Virus record (IMG/VR): IMGVR_UViG_3300024952_000001
Span: 1-53,223 of that record
Length of the DNA: 53,223 bases
Direction: 5' to 3' (one strand)
Source of the DNA: a virus
The translations under genes were made by a program, and so were the position numbers. Positions 1-6,387 of this stretch are shown here, in pieces. The stretch's first letter is position 1. The number at the start of each line of letters is the position of its first letter. Below the pieces are notes generated by a model. The model did no database searches. It worked only from the letters and a program-made list of their open reading frames with translations, and had not been told where the DNA came from.

Positions 1-127
1 TAACTTGTCCAATGTAATCACGCGACCAGTTGCACTATCACGCTTTGCAATCAATGGCCCCCATTTTTGAACCTGCTTAACATTCTCAAGCGTAATTACA
101 CGAGGCTTTACTTGACCAGCCCAACGA
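1..127. repeat. Terminal direct repeat, copy 1 (assembly overlap)
   Basis: Bases 1-127 are identical to bases 53097-53223. The length equals a k-mer size often used by short-read assemblers, and the repeat lies inside one open reading frame that reads through without a break. It is best read as the overlap of a circular contig, not a biological terminal repeat. The unique genome is then 53,096 bp. Confidence 0.9.
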
Positions 128-459
128 ACAACCACCCATGACAATGCACGGCGCTTTTCATTACGAGGCTGACCGCCTGCAGCTTGGCTATGATGCGTAC
201 AATCTGGACTTGCGTGAAGGTGTCCAACTGGGCGACCATGCACTACTGAATCTGGGCACACTTCAAATACATCTGCTACAAAGTGGCGTGTTTGAGGGTG
301 ATTGGCGCGATGCATACTCAATGCATCGTCATTGTGGTTAATCGCAATATCAGGATGGCGACCTAGTGCCATGTAGATTGCCTTTGACATACCGCCGCCA
401 CCTGCAAACAGGTCAACGATAAGCTCTCTATGTATGTCTAATAATTGTTGTCGTGCCAT
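1..459 (-). CDS. DNA (cytosine-5) methyltransferase, N-terminal part (continues at 53096)
   Basis: This is the first part of a gene that crosses the contig join; joined to 51813..53096 it encodes about 580 residues. It transfers a methyl group to cytosine C5 in DNA. Visible C5-methyltransferase motifs are motif I (FAGGGG, residues 18-23, S-adenosylmethionine site), motif IV (SPDCTH, catalytic Cys87) and motif VI (LENV, residues 124-127). The SPDC form of motif IV is common in phage enzymes. The start at 459 follows GAGAGG ten bases upstream. An in-frame ATG at 525 would add 22 residues including a CPIC motif, so the start is not certain. It lies downstream of cro and two small DNA-binding genes on the leftward early transcript. 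Likely roles are protection from host restriction or marking phage DNA. Confidence 0.93.
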   Translation of the reverse strand, partial: MARQQLLDIHRELIVDLFAGGGGMSKAIYMALGRHPDIAINHNDDALSMHRANHPQTRHFVADVFEVCPDSVVHGRPVGHLHASPDCTHHSQAAGGQPRNEKRRALSWVVVRWAGQVKPRVITLENVKQVQKWGPLIAKRDSATGRVITLDKL

Positions 460-559
460 TTTTTTATTGCCTCTCATATTGCCGTTATTAGGTGCGCTGG
501 CGTGACAAATGGGGCAATAATCCATAAGTCGCTATGCCTAGCTGCCAGCGCGTAAACCA

Positions 560-853
560 TTAAGCTGCCGCCTTTGTATTGACGATCAGCTGATACTCAA
601 ACAAACCATTACCTTTGTGCTTTTTGTTAACCGTGTGCGAACCAAAGCGCGGCTTGCGCATATGTCTTAACTGCGCTGAAATGCTTGCTTCGTGGTGACC
701 GGTTAATGCCGCGATTTTGCTAAGGGATCTAAACTCACCATCAGCCATTAAATTGAATATGTCGATGTACTGATTGGTTAAGCGTTCGCTATCGCGGTCA
801 TGCTTGTAATCAGCACCGTTGAATCTTGAGGTTTTAGAGATTGAATTAATCAT
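560..853 (-). CDS. Small winged-helix DNA-binding protein (97 aa)
   Basis: No family is recognised with certainty. Residues about 27-85 look like a winged helix: a helix after LTNQYIDIFNLM, a helix-turn-helix at SLSKIAALTGHHEASISAQL, and a basic wing ending in FEYQLIV. It is the third gene of the leftward early operon (cro, 85-aa protein, this gene, methyltransferase) and lies two bases after the preceding gene. A role in early gene regulation or replication is plausible from this position, but that is inference. Confidence 0.75.
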   Translation of the reverse strand: MINSISKTSRFNGADYKHDRDSERLTNQYIDIFNLMADGEFRSLSKIAALTGHHEASISAQLRHMRKPRFGSHTVNKKHKGNGLFEYQLIVNTKAAA

Positions 854-856
854 TCC

Positions 857-1114
857 CTATTCCAGCACTGTTGGATTGTCTTGAAGCGCCTTACTAACTA
901 AACTGGCTTCATCAATCTTATGTTCAACAAAAATACCAAGGACGCGATTAACAATGTCAGTGCGAGAAACGTTTTTACCCGATGCTCTAGTTTCTGAAAT
1001 AGCCACCGAATCAATCACGGCCAAAATGTGCCGAGGGGAATTAACACGTAATTCAGCTAGATCTTCACCTGTGCGGCTAACTCTTGAGAATGCAGGTGTT
1101 TCATGTGCTTTCAT
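857..1114 (-). CDS. Small protein, possible ribbon-helix-helix fold (85 aa)
   Basis: The central part has a short strand (ELRVNSP) followed by two helices (HILAVIDSVAISE and SRTDIVNRVLGIFVEH). This is the layout of Arc/CopG-type ribbon-helix-helix DNA-binding proteins, although the middle is longer than usual. It follows cro by 13 bases and comes just before the winged-helix gene, so it is co-transcribed from the P_R-like promoter. The fold call rests only on pattern and residue spacing. The function is unknown. Confidence 0.75.
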   Translation of the reverse strand: MKAHETPAFSRVSRTGEDLAELRVNSPRHILAVIDSVAISETRASGKNVSRTDIVNRVLGIFVEHKIDEASLVSKALQDNPTVLE

Positions 1115-1127
1115 TTTTAATACCTTT

Positions 1128-1361
1128 CTAAGCGGCTTTTACCAATTCAGGCCAGTTGTCCTGCCAATCATTGGGGCGAAGGTCTTTGCGAGTAACTTGC
1201 ATGTTGCTGTGCTTCTCAATCAACACGCACAGCGCAGGGCTGAGCAAAGAGCCTTTAGATACGGCTTTTCTTAAATAGCCAATTGATGTTCCGCACTGGG
1301 TTGCAAAAGAATATTTAGCAGGACCAGCAAGGTTGTTAATGTATTTAAGTAATTTATCCAT
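1128..1361 (-). CDS. cro: Cro-like repressor, YdaS-antitoxin-type
   Basis: A 77-residue helix-turn-helix protein divergent from the CI-type repressor. The helix-turn-helix covers about residues 12-42 (GPAKYSFATQCGTSIGYLRK). The tail VTRKDLRPNDWQDNWPEL is typical of the YdaS/Cro-like family. It should bind the operators between itself and cI and favour lytic growth. The ATG lies only six bases beyond the -10 hexamer of its promoter and has no Shine-Dalgarno sequence, so the mRNA is probably leaderless. It is the first gene of the long leftward transcript. Confidence 0.88.
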   Translation of the reverse strand: MDKLLKYINNLAGPAKYSFATQCGTSIGYLRKAVSKGSLLSPALCVLIEKHSNMQVTRKDLRPNDWQDNWPELVKAA

Positions 1362-1367
1362 GGGGAG

Positions 1368-1396
1368 ATGTTACCCATAGGTAATGTTAATGTCAA
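1368..1396 (-). promoter_or_regulatory. P_R-like early leftward promoter
   Basis: On the minus strand TTGACA (1396-1391) and TAACAT (1373-1368) are separated by 17 bp. The -10 box and spacer are covered by operator 1371-1384 and the -35 box touches operator 1396-1409, so repressor binding would block it. Transcription should begin at or within a base or two of the cro ATG at 1361. Confidence 0.85.
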
Positions 1397-1424
1397 TACC
1401 TATGGGTTATTTACTTGCAGGTAA
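1371..1424. promoter_or_regulatory. Right operator region: three 14-bp operators
   Basis: Three near-palindromes of the form TTACC-N4-GGTAA lie between cro and cI: TTACCCATAGGTAA (1371-1384), ATACCTATGGGTTA (1396-1409) and TTACTTGCAGGTAA (1411-1424). The same motif recurs twice at 4147-4185. Graded matches to consensus suggest different affinities for CI and Cro, as in lambda. Confidence 0.88.
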
Positions 1425-1444
1425 TTGTTTGGGAATATCATCAG

Positions 1445-2113
1445 ATGGATAAATACGAAAAAAGACGATTAGCACTTATTAGATTAGTTGCCAAAGTCGG
1501 TGGACAAGCAAAGCTAGCGGATAAGCTTGAAGTAAATCCTAGCTACGTTTCACGCATGCTTTATGAAGAAGGTAAAGCAGCAAAAAAACGTATAGGCGAA
1601 GATATGGTTGAAAAACTGGATCATCTATATGAGGGTTGGTTAGATGATGTTGAAAATAATAAAAAACAAAATGATTTTAATAGTGATGAATTTACTATCA
1701 ACCAATATCACGATGTAAGAGGGGCAATGGGTCAAGGTTTGGTGTTACGTGGGGAATCAGGGCAAATAACAGGGTGGAAAGTTACGCGCGAGTGGTTAAG
1801 TAAAAATGTGCCTGCTAATACAGGAAACAATAACTTGACGATAGTTACCGGCTTTGGTGATTCAATGTGTGGAATGTATAACTCAGGAGATCCGCTGATT
1901 GTTGATGTTGGAGTTAAAACTTTAGAGTTTGACGGCGTTTACTTCTTTAGAGTTGGTGAAGAAGGATTTATCAAAACACTTCAACGAATACCTGGTGAAG
2001 GCATTAGGGTAATCTCTGAAAATAAAAAATACGAAACATGGACCATTACAAAAGAAATGGATTTTGAAGTGCTAGGCCGTGTGCTGAAAGCTTGGGAAAG
2101 CAAAGAATTTTAA
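1445..2113 (+). CDS. CI-like repressor with S24 peptidase domain
   Basis: A 222-residue lysogeny repressor. The N-terminal helix-turn-helix is at GGQAKLADKLEVNPSYVSRM. The C-terminal S24/LexA-type domain has Ser140 in GDSM and Lys177 in FIKTLQR, 37 residues apart, the same spacing as the LexA Ser-Lys dyad. RecA-stimulated self-cleavage is therefore expected, perhaps near the AMGQG stretch. The start is ATG 1445 after GGGAA; an earlier TTG at 1415 lies inside operator 1411-1424 and is less likely. It is divergent from cro and heads a rightward run of genes likely expressed in the lysogen. Confidence 0.93.
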   Translation: MDKYEKRRLALIRLVAKVGGQAKLADKLEVNPSYVSRMLYEEGKAAKKRIGEDMVEKLDHLYEGWLDDVENNKKQNDFNSDEFTINQYHDVRGAMGQGLVLRGESGQITGWKVTREWLSKNVPANTGNNNLTIVTGFGDSMCGMYNSGDPLIVDVGVKTLEFDGVYFFRVGEEGFIKTLQRIPGEGIRVISENKKYETWTITKEMDFEVLGRVLKAWESKEF

Positions 2114-2293
2114 ATGCCTAATCTGAATAGCAAACACTATATTGCATTAGCTATTTTTCTTTTTACTTTGGCTTGGTGGTTTAGGTATGACACGAATTGC
2201 GGTGGCAATTATGGGGTGGCGTGTGTTTCATATGATAGGTTTACTGGGAAATGGATTATTCCAGTAAAAGAAGCGCAAAATAATTACAGATAG
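2114..2293 (+). CDS. Small membrane protein (59 aa) coupled to cI
   Basis: The ATG follows the cI stop codon directly (TAAATG), so translation is probably coupled. Residues about 8-23 form one hydrophobic segment (YIALAIFLFTLAWW), followed by a polar tail with two cysteines (NCGGNYGVAC) that could form a disulphide if the tail is outside the cytoplasm. No family is recognised. Its position behind the repressor suggests expression from the prophage, for example in superinfection exclusion, which is inference. Confidence 0.7.
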   Translation: MPNLNSKHYIALAIFLFTLAWWFRYDTNCGGNYGVACVSYDRFTGKWIIPVKEAQNNYR

Positions 2294-2306
2294 AGGGGGG
2301 GGGTGT

Positions 2307-2696
2307 ATGAAGTTCATTTTAATTTTAGTTACATTGTTGATGATTGGTTGCGCAACCAGCTATCAGAAAAAAGGCATCTCAGGCGGCTACTCAGATGCGC
2401 AGATTGATGAAAACTCTTATCGAGTGACATTTGTAGGCAATGGTTATAGCTCAAAAGACCAAGTAGAAAACATGCTTTTGTATAGATCAGCAGAACTTAC
2501 AAATGAGAAAGGCTACGATTGGTTTAGCGTCAATGAACGCGAAAGCAATGAGCAATCACATGCCAAGTATGGAAAGCTTGGATTAGATTCAACCGCTATT
2601 ATCAAGATGTATAAAGGCGTAAAGCCTGAATCTGCATTTAGGAGCTACTCTGCCAAGTCGGTGATCGAGCATCTCGGAAAATCCATAAATCGCTAA
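2307..2696 (+). CDS. Lipoprotein, CC0125/CC1285-like
   Basis: A 129-residue lipoprotein. The signal peptide (MKFILILVTLLMIGC) ends in a lipobox with Cys15. The mature part (GGYSDAQIDENSYRVTFVGNGYSS, then a helix RSAELTNEKGYDWF) matches the pattern of the CC0125/CC1285 lipoprotein family as I remember it. It would be anchored to a membrane facing the periplasm. The ribosome-binding site contains a run of nine G (2295-2303) ending three bases before the ATG. It lies between the cI-coupled membrane protein and a secreted nuclease, probably a lysogenic cassette. Confidence 0.85.
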   Translation: MKFILILVTLLMIGCATSYQKKGISGGYSDAQIDENSYRVTFVGNGYSSKDQVENMLLYRSAELTNEKGYDWFSVNERESNEQSHAKYGKLGLDSTAIIKMYKGVKPESAFRSYSAKSVIEHLGKSINR

Positions 2697-2697
2697 A

Positions 2698-2967
2698 ATG
2701 CTATTAAAGTATTTGTTGATATTTCTGCTAACAATCACATCCCTTTCAGCACAAGCAGAATACAGACGCAGCTACAAGGCCAAGAGCCAGTTTAAACAAT
2801 CGCACCCCTGCCCTGCTACTGGACGCAGCAAAGGCTCATGCCCTGGCTACATAATAGACCATGTTCAAGCGCTTGCTTGTGGCGGTGCAGATCATCCAAG
2901 CAATATGCAATGGCAGACTAAAGCTGATGCTAAAGCTAAAGATAAGTGGGAGCGTAGAGGGTGTTAA
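2698..2967 (+). CDS. Secreted HNH nuclease-like protein
   Basis: An 89-residue protein that overlaps the lipoprotein stop region (TAAAATG). Residues 1-20 are a signal peptide (hydrophobic core LLKYLLIFLLTITSL, likely cut after SAQA). The mature part has the HNH pattern: D54-H55 in IIDHVQALACGG, N69 in HPSNMQW and basic KAKDKWERR. Cysteines at 38, 48, 61 and 89 suggest disulphides or metal binding. A nuclease sent to the periplasm by a lysogen could attack incoming DNA. That role is inference; the HNH and signal peptide are visible. Confidence 0.82.
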   Translation: MLLKYLLIFLLTITSLSAQAEYRRSYKAKSQFKQSHPCPATGRSKGSCPGYIIDHVQALACGGADHPSNMQWQTKADAKAKDKWERRGC

Positions 2968-3048
2968 TACTAAGATGAAGCAACCATTAGCAAATTTACT
3001 AGTCACATATGCGTACCAATCAAGGTAATAAATACTATTGATTATTAG

Positions 3049-3068
3049 TAGTTACTACCTAGTAACTA
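3049..3068. repeat. Perfect 9-bp inverted repeat in an AT-rich gap
   Basis: TAGTTACTA, two bases, then TAGTAACTA. It lies in the 281-bp AT-rich gap 2968-3248, which holds no gene I can support. It could be an operator for the two-gene unit that follows, since it is too AT-rich and lacks a T-run to be a terminator. Nothing else clear is seen in this gap apart from the promoter at 3188. Confidence 0.5.
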
Positions 3069-3187
3069 AGTGCGGTAGTTGGCAGTAATTAAATAATTAT
3101 GTTTAATAAATTAAACGTTTACGTATATCTAGCTATTTACTAAGAGGTAATTATTGTTTACTATACCAATTAATGCTGTTGGCAAAG

Positions 3188-3216
3188 TTGTCAATAGCTA
3201 TTTTTGTTTTTTATAC
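3188..3216 (+). promoter_or_regulatory. Probable promoter of the 3249-4016 gene pair
   Basis: TTGTCA (3188-3193) and TTATAC (3211-3216) are separated by 17 bp, with a start expected near 3223, about 25 bases before the ATG at 3249. The -10 box is a modest match. Confidence 0.5.
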
Positions 3217-3248
3217 GTTAGTTATAAGCGTAATTGAGAGGAAGTAAA

Positions 3249-3428
3249 ATGAGTCAAAATATTGAATTTCTTCAGAAGAGAATATTTGATAAAGATTCTC
3301 TAGCGGCCACCAATTTTAAAATGTTCCCTGGCAGTAACAGAGATGTTAGTGCTGAACAATTTGCTGAAGAAATTAATAAGTCTTTATCAAGATTAGAATC
3401 AGGTGATTTTGAGGTTTTAGATATATAA
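3249..3428 (+). CDS. Hypothetical small protein (59 aa), partner of the ImmA-like gene
   Basis: The start is ATG 3249 with a strong GAGAGGAAG ribosome-binding site; an in-frame TTG at 3234 is less likely. The protein is charged and mostly helical in appearance (FAEEINKSLSRLESGDFEVL). No family is recognised. It lies 15 bases before the ImmA/IrrE-like gene, in an AT-rich unit with its own promoter and two terminators. That layout resembles accessory two-gene modules such as toxin-antitoxin pairs, but no toxin is identified. Confidence 0.7.
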   Translation: MSQNIEFLQKRIFDKDSLAATNFKMFPGSNRDVSAEQFAEEINKSLSRLESGDFEVLDI

Positions 3429-3443
3429 GAAAATTGTTAAATT

Positions 3444-4016
3444 TTGGAAAAATTTAAAGAGCTATACGAACATTGTCAAAAAATACAAATCCCAGTTAGT
3501 AGAAAAGATATACAACCAAAAGCTCTTTCAATAACAGGAGCAACAAGAATTGCTGCAGTAAAAAGTACTTTAGATACTGATATTATTAGAGGATATTTTT
3601 TATCCGCTAGCAATACCGAGGCAAGACTTGTTCAACAGTTTGGATGTAATGTAATAGTGTTAGCTCGCTCCCTGAATTATTGTTGGGAAAGATTTGTTTT
3701 CACAAAAGAGCTAATGCATCTTTTTGACCTTGATGACGAAAAAACATCAAATACATTAGAGCTAGAAACTTTACTATCTAACTTTGAAATACCTGACACC
3801 AATGGCAGTAAACAATTTAAGTCCGATATTAAGGGGCTTTGGATGGCATTGGCTTGCCTCTGCCCTGAATCGGAAAGACTTAAGTTCAAAGATGGCATTG
3901 AAAAGGGGCACATCGATTACTATGGAATTGCTCTCCAGATAAAAATACCAGAGAAATATGTAAAATATTATTTTACAGATGCATACGAAAGAATAATCAA
4001 GACACTTCTAGCTTAA
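3444..4016 (+). CDS. ImmA/IrrE-like protein with altered zinc motif
   Basis: A 190-residue protein resembling ImmA/IrrE (DUF955) metallopeptidases, which often cleave phage-type repressors. At residues 88-92 the expected HExxH reads KELMH (in FVFTKELMHLFD), so the first zinc-binding histidine is replaced by lysine; activity is doubtful unless another residue substitutes. The start is TTG 3444 and no ribosome-binding site is clear. The next in-frame ATG is far downstream. It may be translationally coupled to the 59-aa gene before it. Base composition is AT-rich compared with the rest of the genome, suggesting separate acquisition. Confidence 0.65.
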   Translation: MEKFKELYEHCQKIQIPVSRKDIQPKALSITGATRIAAVKSTLDTDIIRGYFLSASNTEARLVQQFGCNVIVLARSLNYCWERFVFTKELMHLFDLDDEKTSNTLELETLLSNFEIPDTNGSKQFKSDIKGLWMALACLCPESERLKFKDGIEKGHIDYYGIALQIKIPEKYVKYYFTDAYERIIKTLLA

Positions 4017-4022
4017 AACACT

Positions 4023-4045
4023 AACCTGCTTCGGCAGGTTTTTTT
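4023..4045 (+). terminator. Rho-independent terminator
   Basis: The stem AACCTGC/GCAGGTT has a TTCG loop and is followed by T5-T7. It lies just after the ImmA-like gene. Confidence 0.92.
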
Positions 4046-4083
4046 ACGCCCATTCAACTGTAAGCCTATAGCTAACAGTTCAC

Positions 4084-4107
4084 AAACCGCTTAAGTGCGG
4101 TTTTTTT
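4084..4107 (+). terminator. Second rho-independent terminator
   Basis: The stem AAACCGC/GCGGTTT has loop TTAAGT and a T-run. Both terminators are followed by ACGCCCA, suggesting a local duplication. Together they isolate the accessory pair from the P_L-like promoter 50 bp downstream. Confidence 0.92.
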
Positions 4108-4146
4108 ACGCCCAAATTTCCTCACTATAAAAATAATTAAAATAAA

Positions 4147-4185
4147 TTACCTATGGGTATTGACACATACATTACCTATGGGTAA
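4147..4185. promoter_or_regulatory. Left operator region: two 14-bp operators
   Basis: TTACCTATGGGTAT (4147-4160) and TTACCTATGGGTAA (4172-4185) match the three cI-cro operators. The second is a perfect 5-bp-arm palindrome. They overlap the -35 and the spacer/-10 of the rightward promoter, so CI and Cro should control both early operons together. Confidence 0.88.
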
Positions 4186-4188
4186 TAT
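4160..4188 (+). promoter_or_regulatory. P_L-like early rightward promoter
   Basis: TTGACA (4160-4165), a 17-bp spacer, then TAATAT (4183-4188): a near-consensus sigma-70 promoter. Spacing and operator placement match the P_R-like promoter at 1368-1396. The start is expected near 4195. Confidence 0.9.
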
Positions 4189-4234
4189 TCACACATCGCA
4201 GCAAAATACCGTTTCGATACTTTCTCCCAGGTTA

Positions 4235-4276
4235 GCGAGTGGGAAATTTTAGGAAGAGTACCACTCGCATTTTTTT
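4235..4276 (+). terminator. Leader terminator / attenuator before the early right operon
   Basis: GCGAGTGG (4235-4242) pairs with CCACTCGC (4261-4268) and is followed by A and seven T. It stands between the P_L-like promoter and the first gene at 4288. TCCCA just upstream can pair with TGGGA, which overlaps the terminator's left arm, so an alternative antiterminator fold is possible. This suggests control by attenuation or antitermination. No N-like gene was recognised. Confidence 0.75.
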
Positions 4277-4287
4277 AGGTGAATGAA

Positions 4288-4512
4288 ATGAACATATTGC
4301 AATCAGGTTTAGCGATGCAAGCCATGCAGGTTAAGGCGAAAAAAGTAGCTGTTATCGGCACAGATAAGACCGTGGAAGCTTTCAAATCACAAGGCAAGGT
4401 GTTGGTACATAAGCCAGCCAGTTTAGATGCCTTACGTGCTGAGAAAGAAGCTAAGAAAGCGCGTGAAGCACAGCGCCAGATGATGGCACATACATCGCCA
4501 GAGGCGGCTTAA
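4288..4512 (+). CDS. Hypothetical protein (74 aa), first gene of the early right operon
   Basis: The start is ATG 4288 after AGGTGAATGA; GTG 4279 overlaps this ribosome-binding site. No family is recognised. The middle looks beta/alpha (KKVAVIGTDKTVEAFKSQGK) and the C-terminal third is a charged helix (LRAEKEAKKAREAQRQMM). It lies directly behind the leader terminator, the place where an antiterminator might be encoded, but it has no arginine-rich RNA-binding motif. Confidence 0.75.
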   Translation: MNILQSGLAMQAMQVKAKKVAVIGTDKTVEAFKSQGKVLVHKPASLDALRAEKEAKKAREAQRQMMAHTSPEAA

Positions 4513-4514
4513 TC

Positions 4515-4940
4515 ATGACTGAGCATACAAAAGAGCCGTGGTGCGTAGCGGAAAAGACTTCTGTAAGGCTAGACATAGCCTACTTAGTGCGACCTGTTTA
4601 CCACAACAATTATGAATACGGCGCAACTGTAGCTGCTATCAGCGAACGTGACGCTAGGCGCATCGTAGCTTGTGTAAATGCTTGTTCTCGCATTAGTGAT
4701 GAAGAACTGCACGAAGCAGACTTGTGGCAAAGATTTCACTCGCAATCTAATGTGATTGTTAACGTAACTCAACAACGTGATGAATTGCTTGAGGCTTTGA
4801 AAAAAGTACAAAGCTTTATAAGCGAAATTAACAACGCTGGCGGCAAGTATGCAGGTTTGCATGGTGATGTTGTACGTGATTCTTATGCGGAAAACACAGC
4901 GGCCATTGAGGTTATTGAGAGTATTGAAGGTAAGTTTTAA
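4515..4940 (+). CDS. Hypothetical phage protein (141 aa)
   Basis: It lies two bases after the previous gene. The N-terminus (TKEPWCV) and the segment ERDARRIVACVNACSRISDEEL are of a type often seen in small unknown genes of temperate phages. The C-terminal half contains a helical stretch (QQRDELLEALKKVQSFISEI) that could form a short coiled coil. The function is unknown. Confidence 0.8.
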   Translation: MTEHTKEPWCVAEKTSVRLDIAYLVRPVYHNNYEYGATVAAISERDARRIVACVNACSRISDEELHEADLWQRFHSQSNVIVNVTQQRDELLEALKKVQSFISEINNAGGKYAGLHGDVVRDSYAENTAAIEVIESIEGKF

Positions 4941-4942
4941 CC

Positions 4943-5125
4943 ATGCCCTCACTAGAGCAATACATCATTGACCAAGACGGCGTTAAGCGTGTGGTGTTTG
5001 AGGAATCTGAAAACAAGCACGCCAACGAGTTTGCAGAGTACCAAGCAGGCTATGAAGCCGCACCAAACAAGCTTGATTACAACATGCAACTGATGAAACA
5101 GATTAGAGCGAGGCATCCACTATGA
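4943..5125 (+). CDS. Hypothetical protein (60 aa)
   Basis: A small charged soluble protein (YQAGYEAAPNKLDYNMQLMKQ). It overlaps the next gene by four bases (ATGA), fitting the tightly packed early operon. No family or motif is recognised. Confidence 0.65.
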   Translation: MPSLEQYIIDQDGVKRVVFEESENKHANEFAEYQAGYEAAPNKLDYNMQLMKQIRARHPL

Positions 5126-5322
5126 AAAAACTTTACACAGCCTTATGGGTAGTTATCGGTTCACTAGCCTTCTTTGCCCTACTCGCTCTAGTTGCTTACG
5201 TGGAACAGAAAGCGATTAACGAAGAAAAAGCAAAGTACAAATCAAGCTGGTGCAACGTAGATTTTGGCAGTAGCAAGGCAACGATTGAGTGCAGCAAGGT
5301 TTCAAGACTGGAAAGAGAATGA
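5122..5322 (+). CDS. Small single-pass membrane protein (66 aa)
   Basis: Residues about 4-26 form one hydrophobic helix (LYTALWVVIGSLAFFALLALVA), followed by a charged region and a tail with two cysteines (SWCNVDF, TIECSK). The positive N-terminus suggests the tail is periplasmic. It overlaps the genes on both sides by four bases. The function is unknown. Confidence 0.7.
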   Translation: MKKLYTALWVVIGSLAFFALLALVAYVEQKAINEEKAKYKSSWCNVDFGSSKATIECSKVSRLERE

Positions 5323-5408
5323 GTTTTACGCAGTATTACAGCTATTGCCGCAGGCATGGAAGCGGAATAGTTAAGAGTTTTTTGAGAGCAATAAAAGTAA
5401 GTATTTAG
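5319..5408 (+). CDS. Very small basic peptide (29 aa)
   Basis: The ATG overlaps the preceding stop (ATGA) and is preceded by GAAAGAGA. The peptide is basic, with two tyrosines, one cysteine and RRHG. It fits the gene chain between the membrane protein and recT, but its size makes the call uncertain. Confidence 0.45.
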   Translation: MSFTQYYSYCRRHGSGIVKSFLRAIKVSI

Positions 5409-5451
5409 GATTTTCAACTATCGGCATAGTCCCGATTAAGAAAGGTATCAA

Positions 5452-6387
5452 ATGGAAGCATCAACCGCAGTAGTCCAGCAGGACGCGCCAGAGCTTAACG
5501 TGATTCAAAGTGATCGCGCTAACTCAATGGCACTTATCACCAACGATGAAAATATGGCACGAGCTACAGCACTGGCTAAAACAATGGCAAGCAGCAAAGT
5601 AACTGTACCTAAACACTTGCAAGGTAATGAAGGTGATTGTTTAGCCATCATTATTCAAGCGTCAAATTGGGGCATGAACCCTTTTGCAGTAGCCCAGAAA
5701 ACACACTTAGTTAATGGCGTGCTTGGTTATGAGGCGCAGTTAGTAAATGCTGCAGTAACTTCAAGCAATGCGATTTGCAGCCCATTTAGCTATGAATATA
5801 AAGATGAAGTCGGCAGCGGTGCAAGTATGTCGGTTAGCTGCCGAGTTGGTGCAGTACTTCGCGGCCAGAGTGAGATCACTTGGGGCGAGTGGCTTAACAG
5901 TAATTCAGTGACTACTAAAAATAGCCCACTTTGGAAAACCAACGTAAAGCAACAGATGGGCTACTTGCAGGTAAAGAACTGGTCAAGACTTTATACCCCG
6001 TCAGCAATTTTAGGTGTTTACACACCAGATGAAATTGAATTGAACGAGAAGCCAGCACAGACGCGCCCACGTAACGGCGCTGAATATGGCCGCCAAGCTC
6101 AAGAGCAGCAGCAAGGCCGTGTAATTGATGCAGAACAGGAAAGCCGCCGTACCGGCTTGATTACCGCGCTAGAGGCGTTCGCTGCAAAAGGTTCAGCAGC
6201 CTTCTTAACGCAATGGAAATCCATTGGTAAGGCTAACCGCGCAGATGCAGTTCTAGTAGGGGAACAAGAGTACTTGCGTATTTTAGAGATTGCCAAAGAA
6301 GCAGACTTTAACCATGCGCCTACCGTGCAAGATTCATTTGTCAGTGAAATGGACCAGGCAGAAGCGCAGCAACAAGGCCAAGCGTAA
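5452..6387 (+). CDS. recT: RecT-type single-strand annealing protein
   Basis: A 311-residue protein with the RecT core GDCLAIIIQASNWGMNPFAV followed by QKTHLVNGVLGYEAQLV. RecT proteins bind single-stranded DNA and anneal complementary strands, acting with the 5'-3' exonuclease encoded directly downstream; the stop and start overlap at 6387. The C-terminal third is Gln/Glu-rich and probably flexible. The start ATG has AAAGG upstream. The pair would repair or concatenate phage DNA early in infection. Confidence 0.92.
   Translation: MEASTAVVQQDAPELNVIQSDRANSMALITNDENMARATALAKTMASSKVTVPKHLQGNEGDCLAIIIQASNWGMNPFAVAQKTHLVNGVLGYEAQLVNAAVTSSNAICSPFSYEYKDEVGSGASMSVSCRVGAVLRGQSEITWGEWLNSNSVTTKNSPLWKTNVKQQMGYLQVKNWSRLYTPSAILGVYTPDEIELNEKPAQTRPRNGAEYGRQAQEQQQGRVIDAEQESRRTGLITALEAFAAKGSAAFLTQWKSIGKANRADAVLVGEQEYLRILEIAKEADFNHAPTVQDSFVSEMDQAEAQQQGQA

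Noticed and set aside
1-127. Biological direct terminal repeat of a linear phage genome
   Set aside because: Exactly 127 bp, inside a continuous gene, and equal to a common assembler k-mer; a circular contig explains it better.
3049-3068. CRISPR-like or terminator repeat
   Set aside because: Single AT-rich palindrome without a T-run or repeated array; no CRISPR array is present in the window.
1371-4185. TTACC/GGTAA at 44174-44194 as a further operator
   Set aside because: The arms are separated by 11 bases instead of 4, and they form part of the RNA fold.
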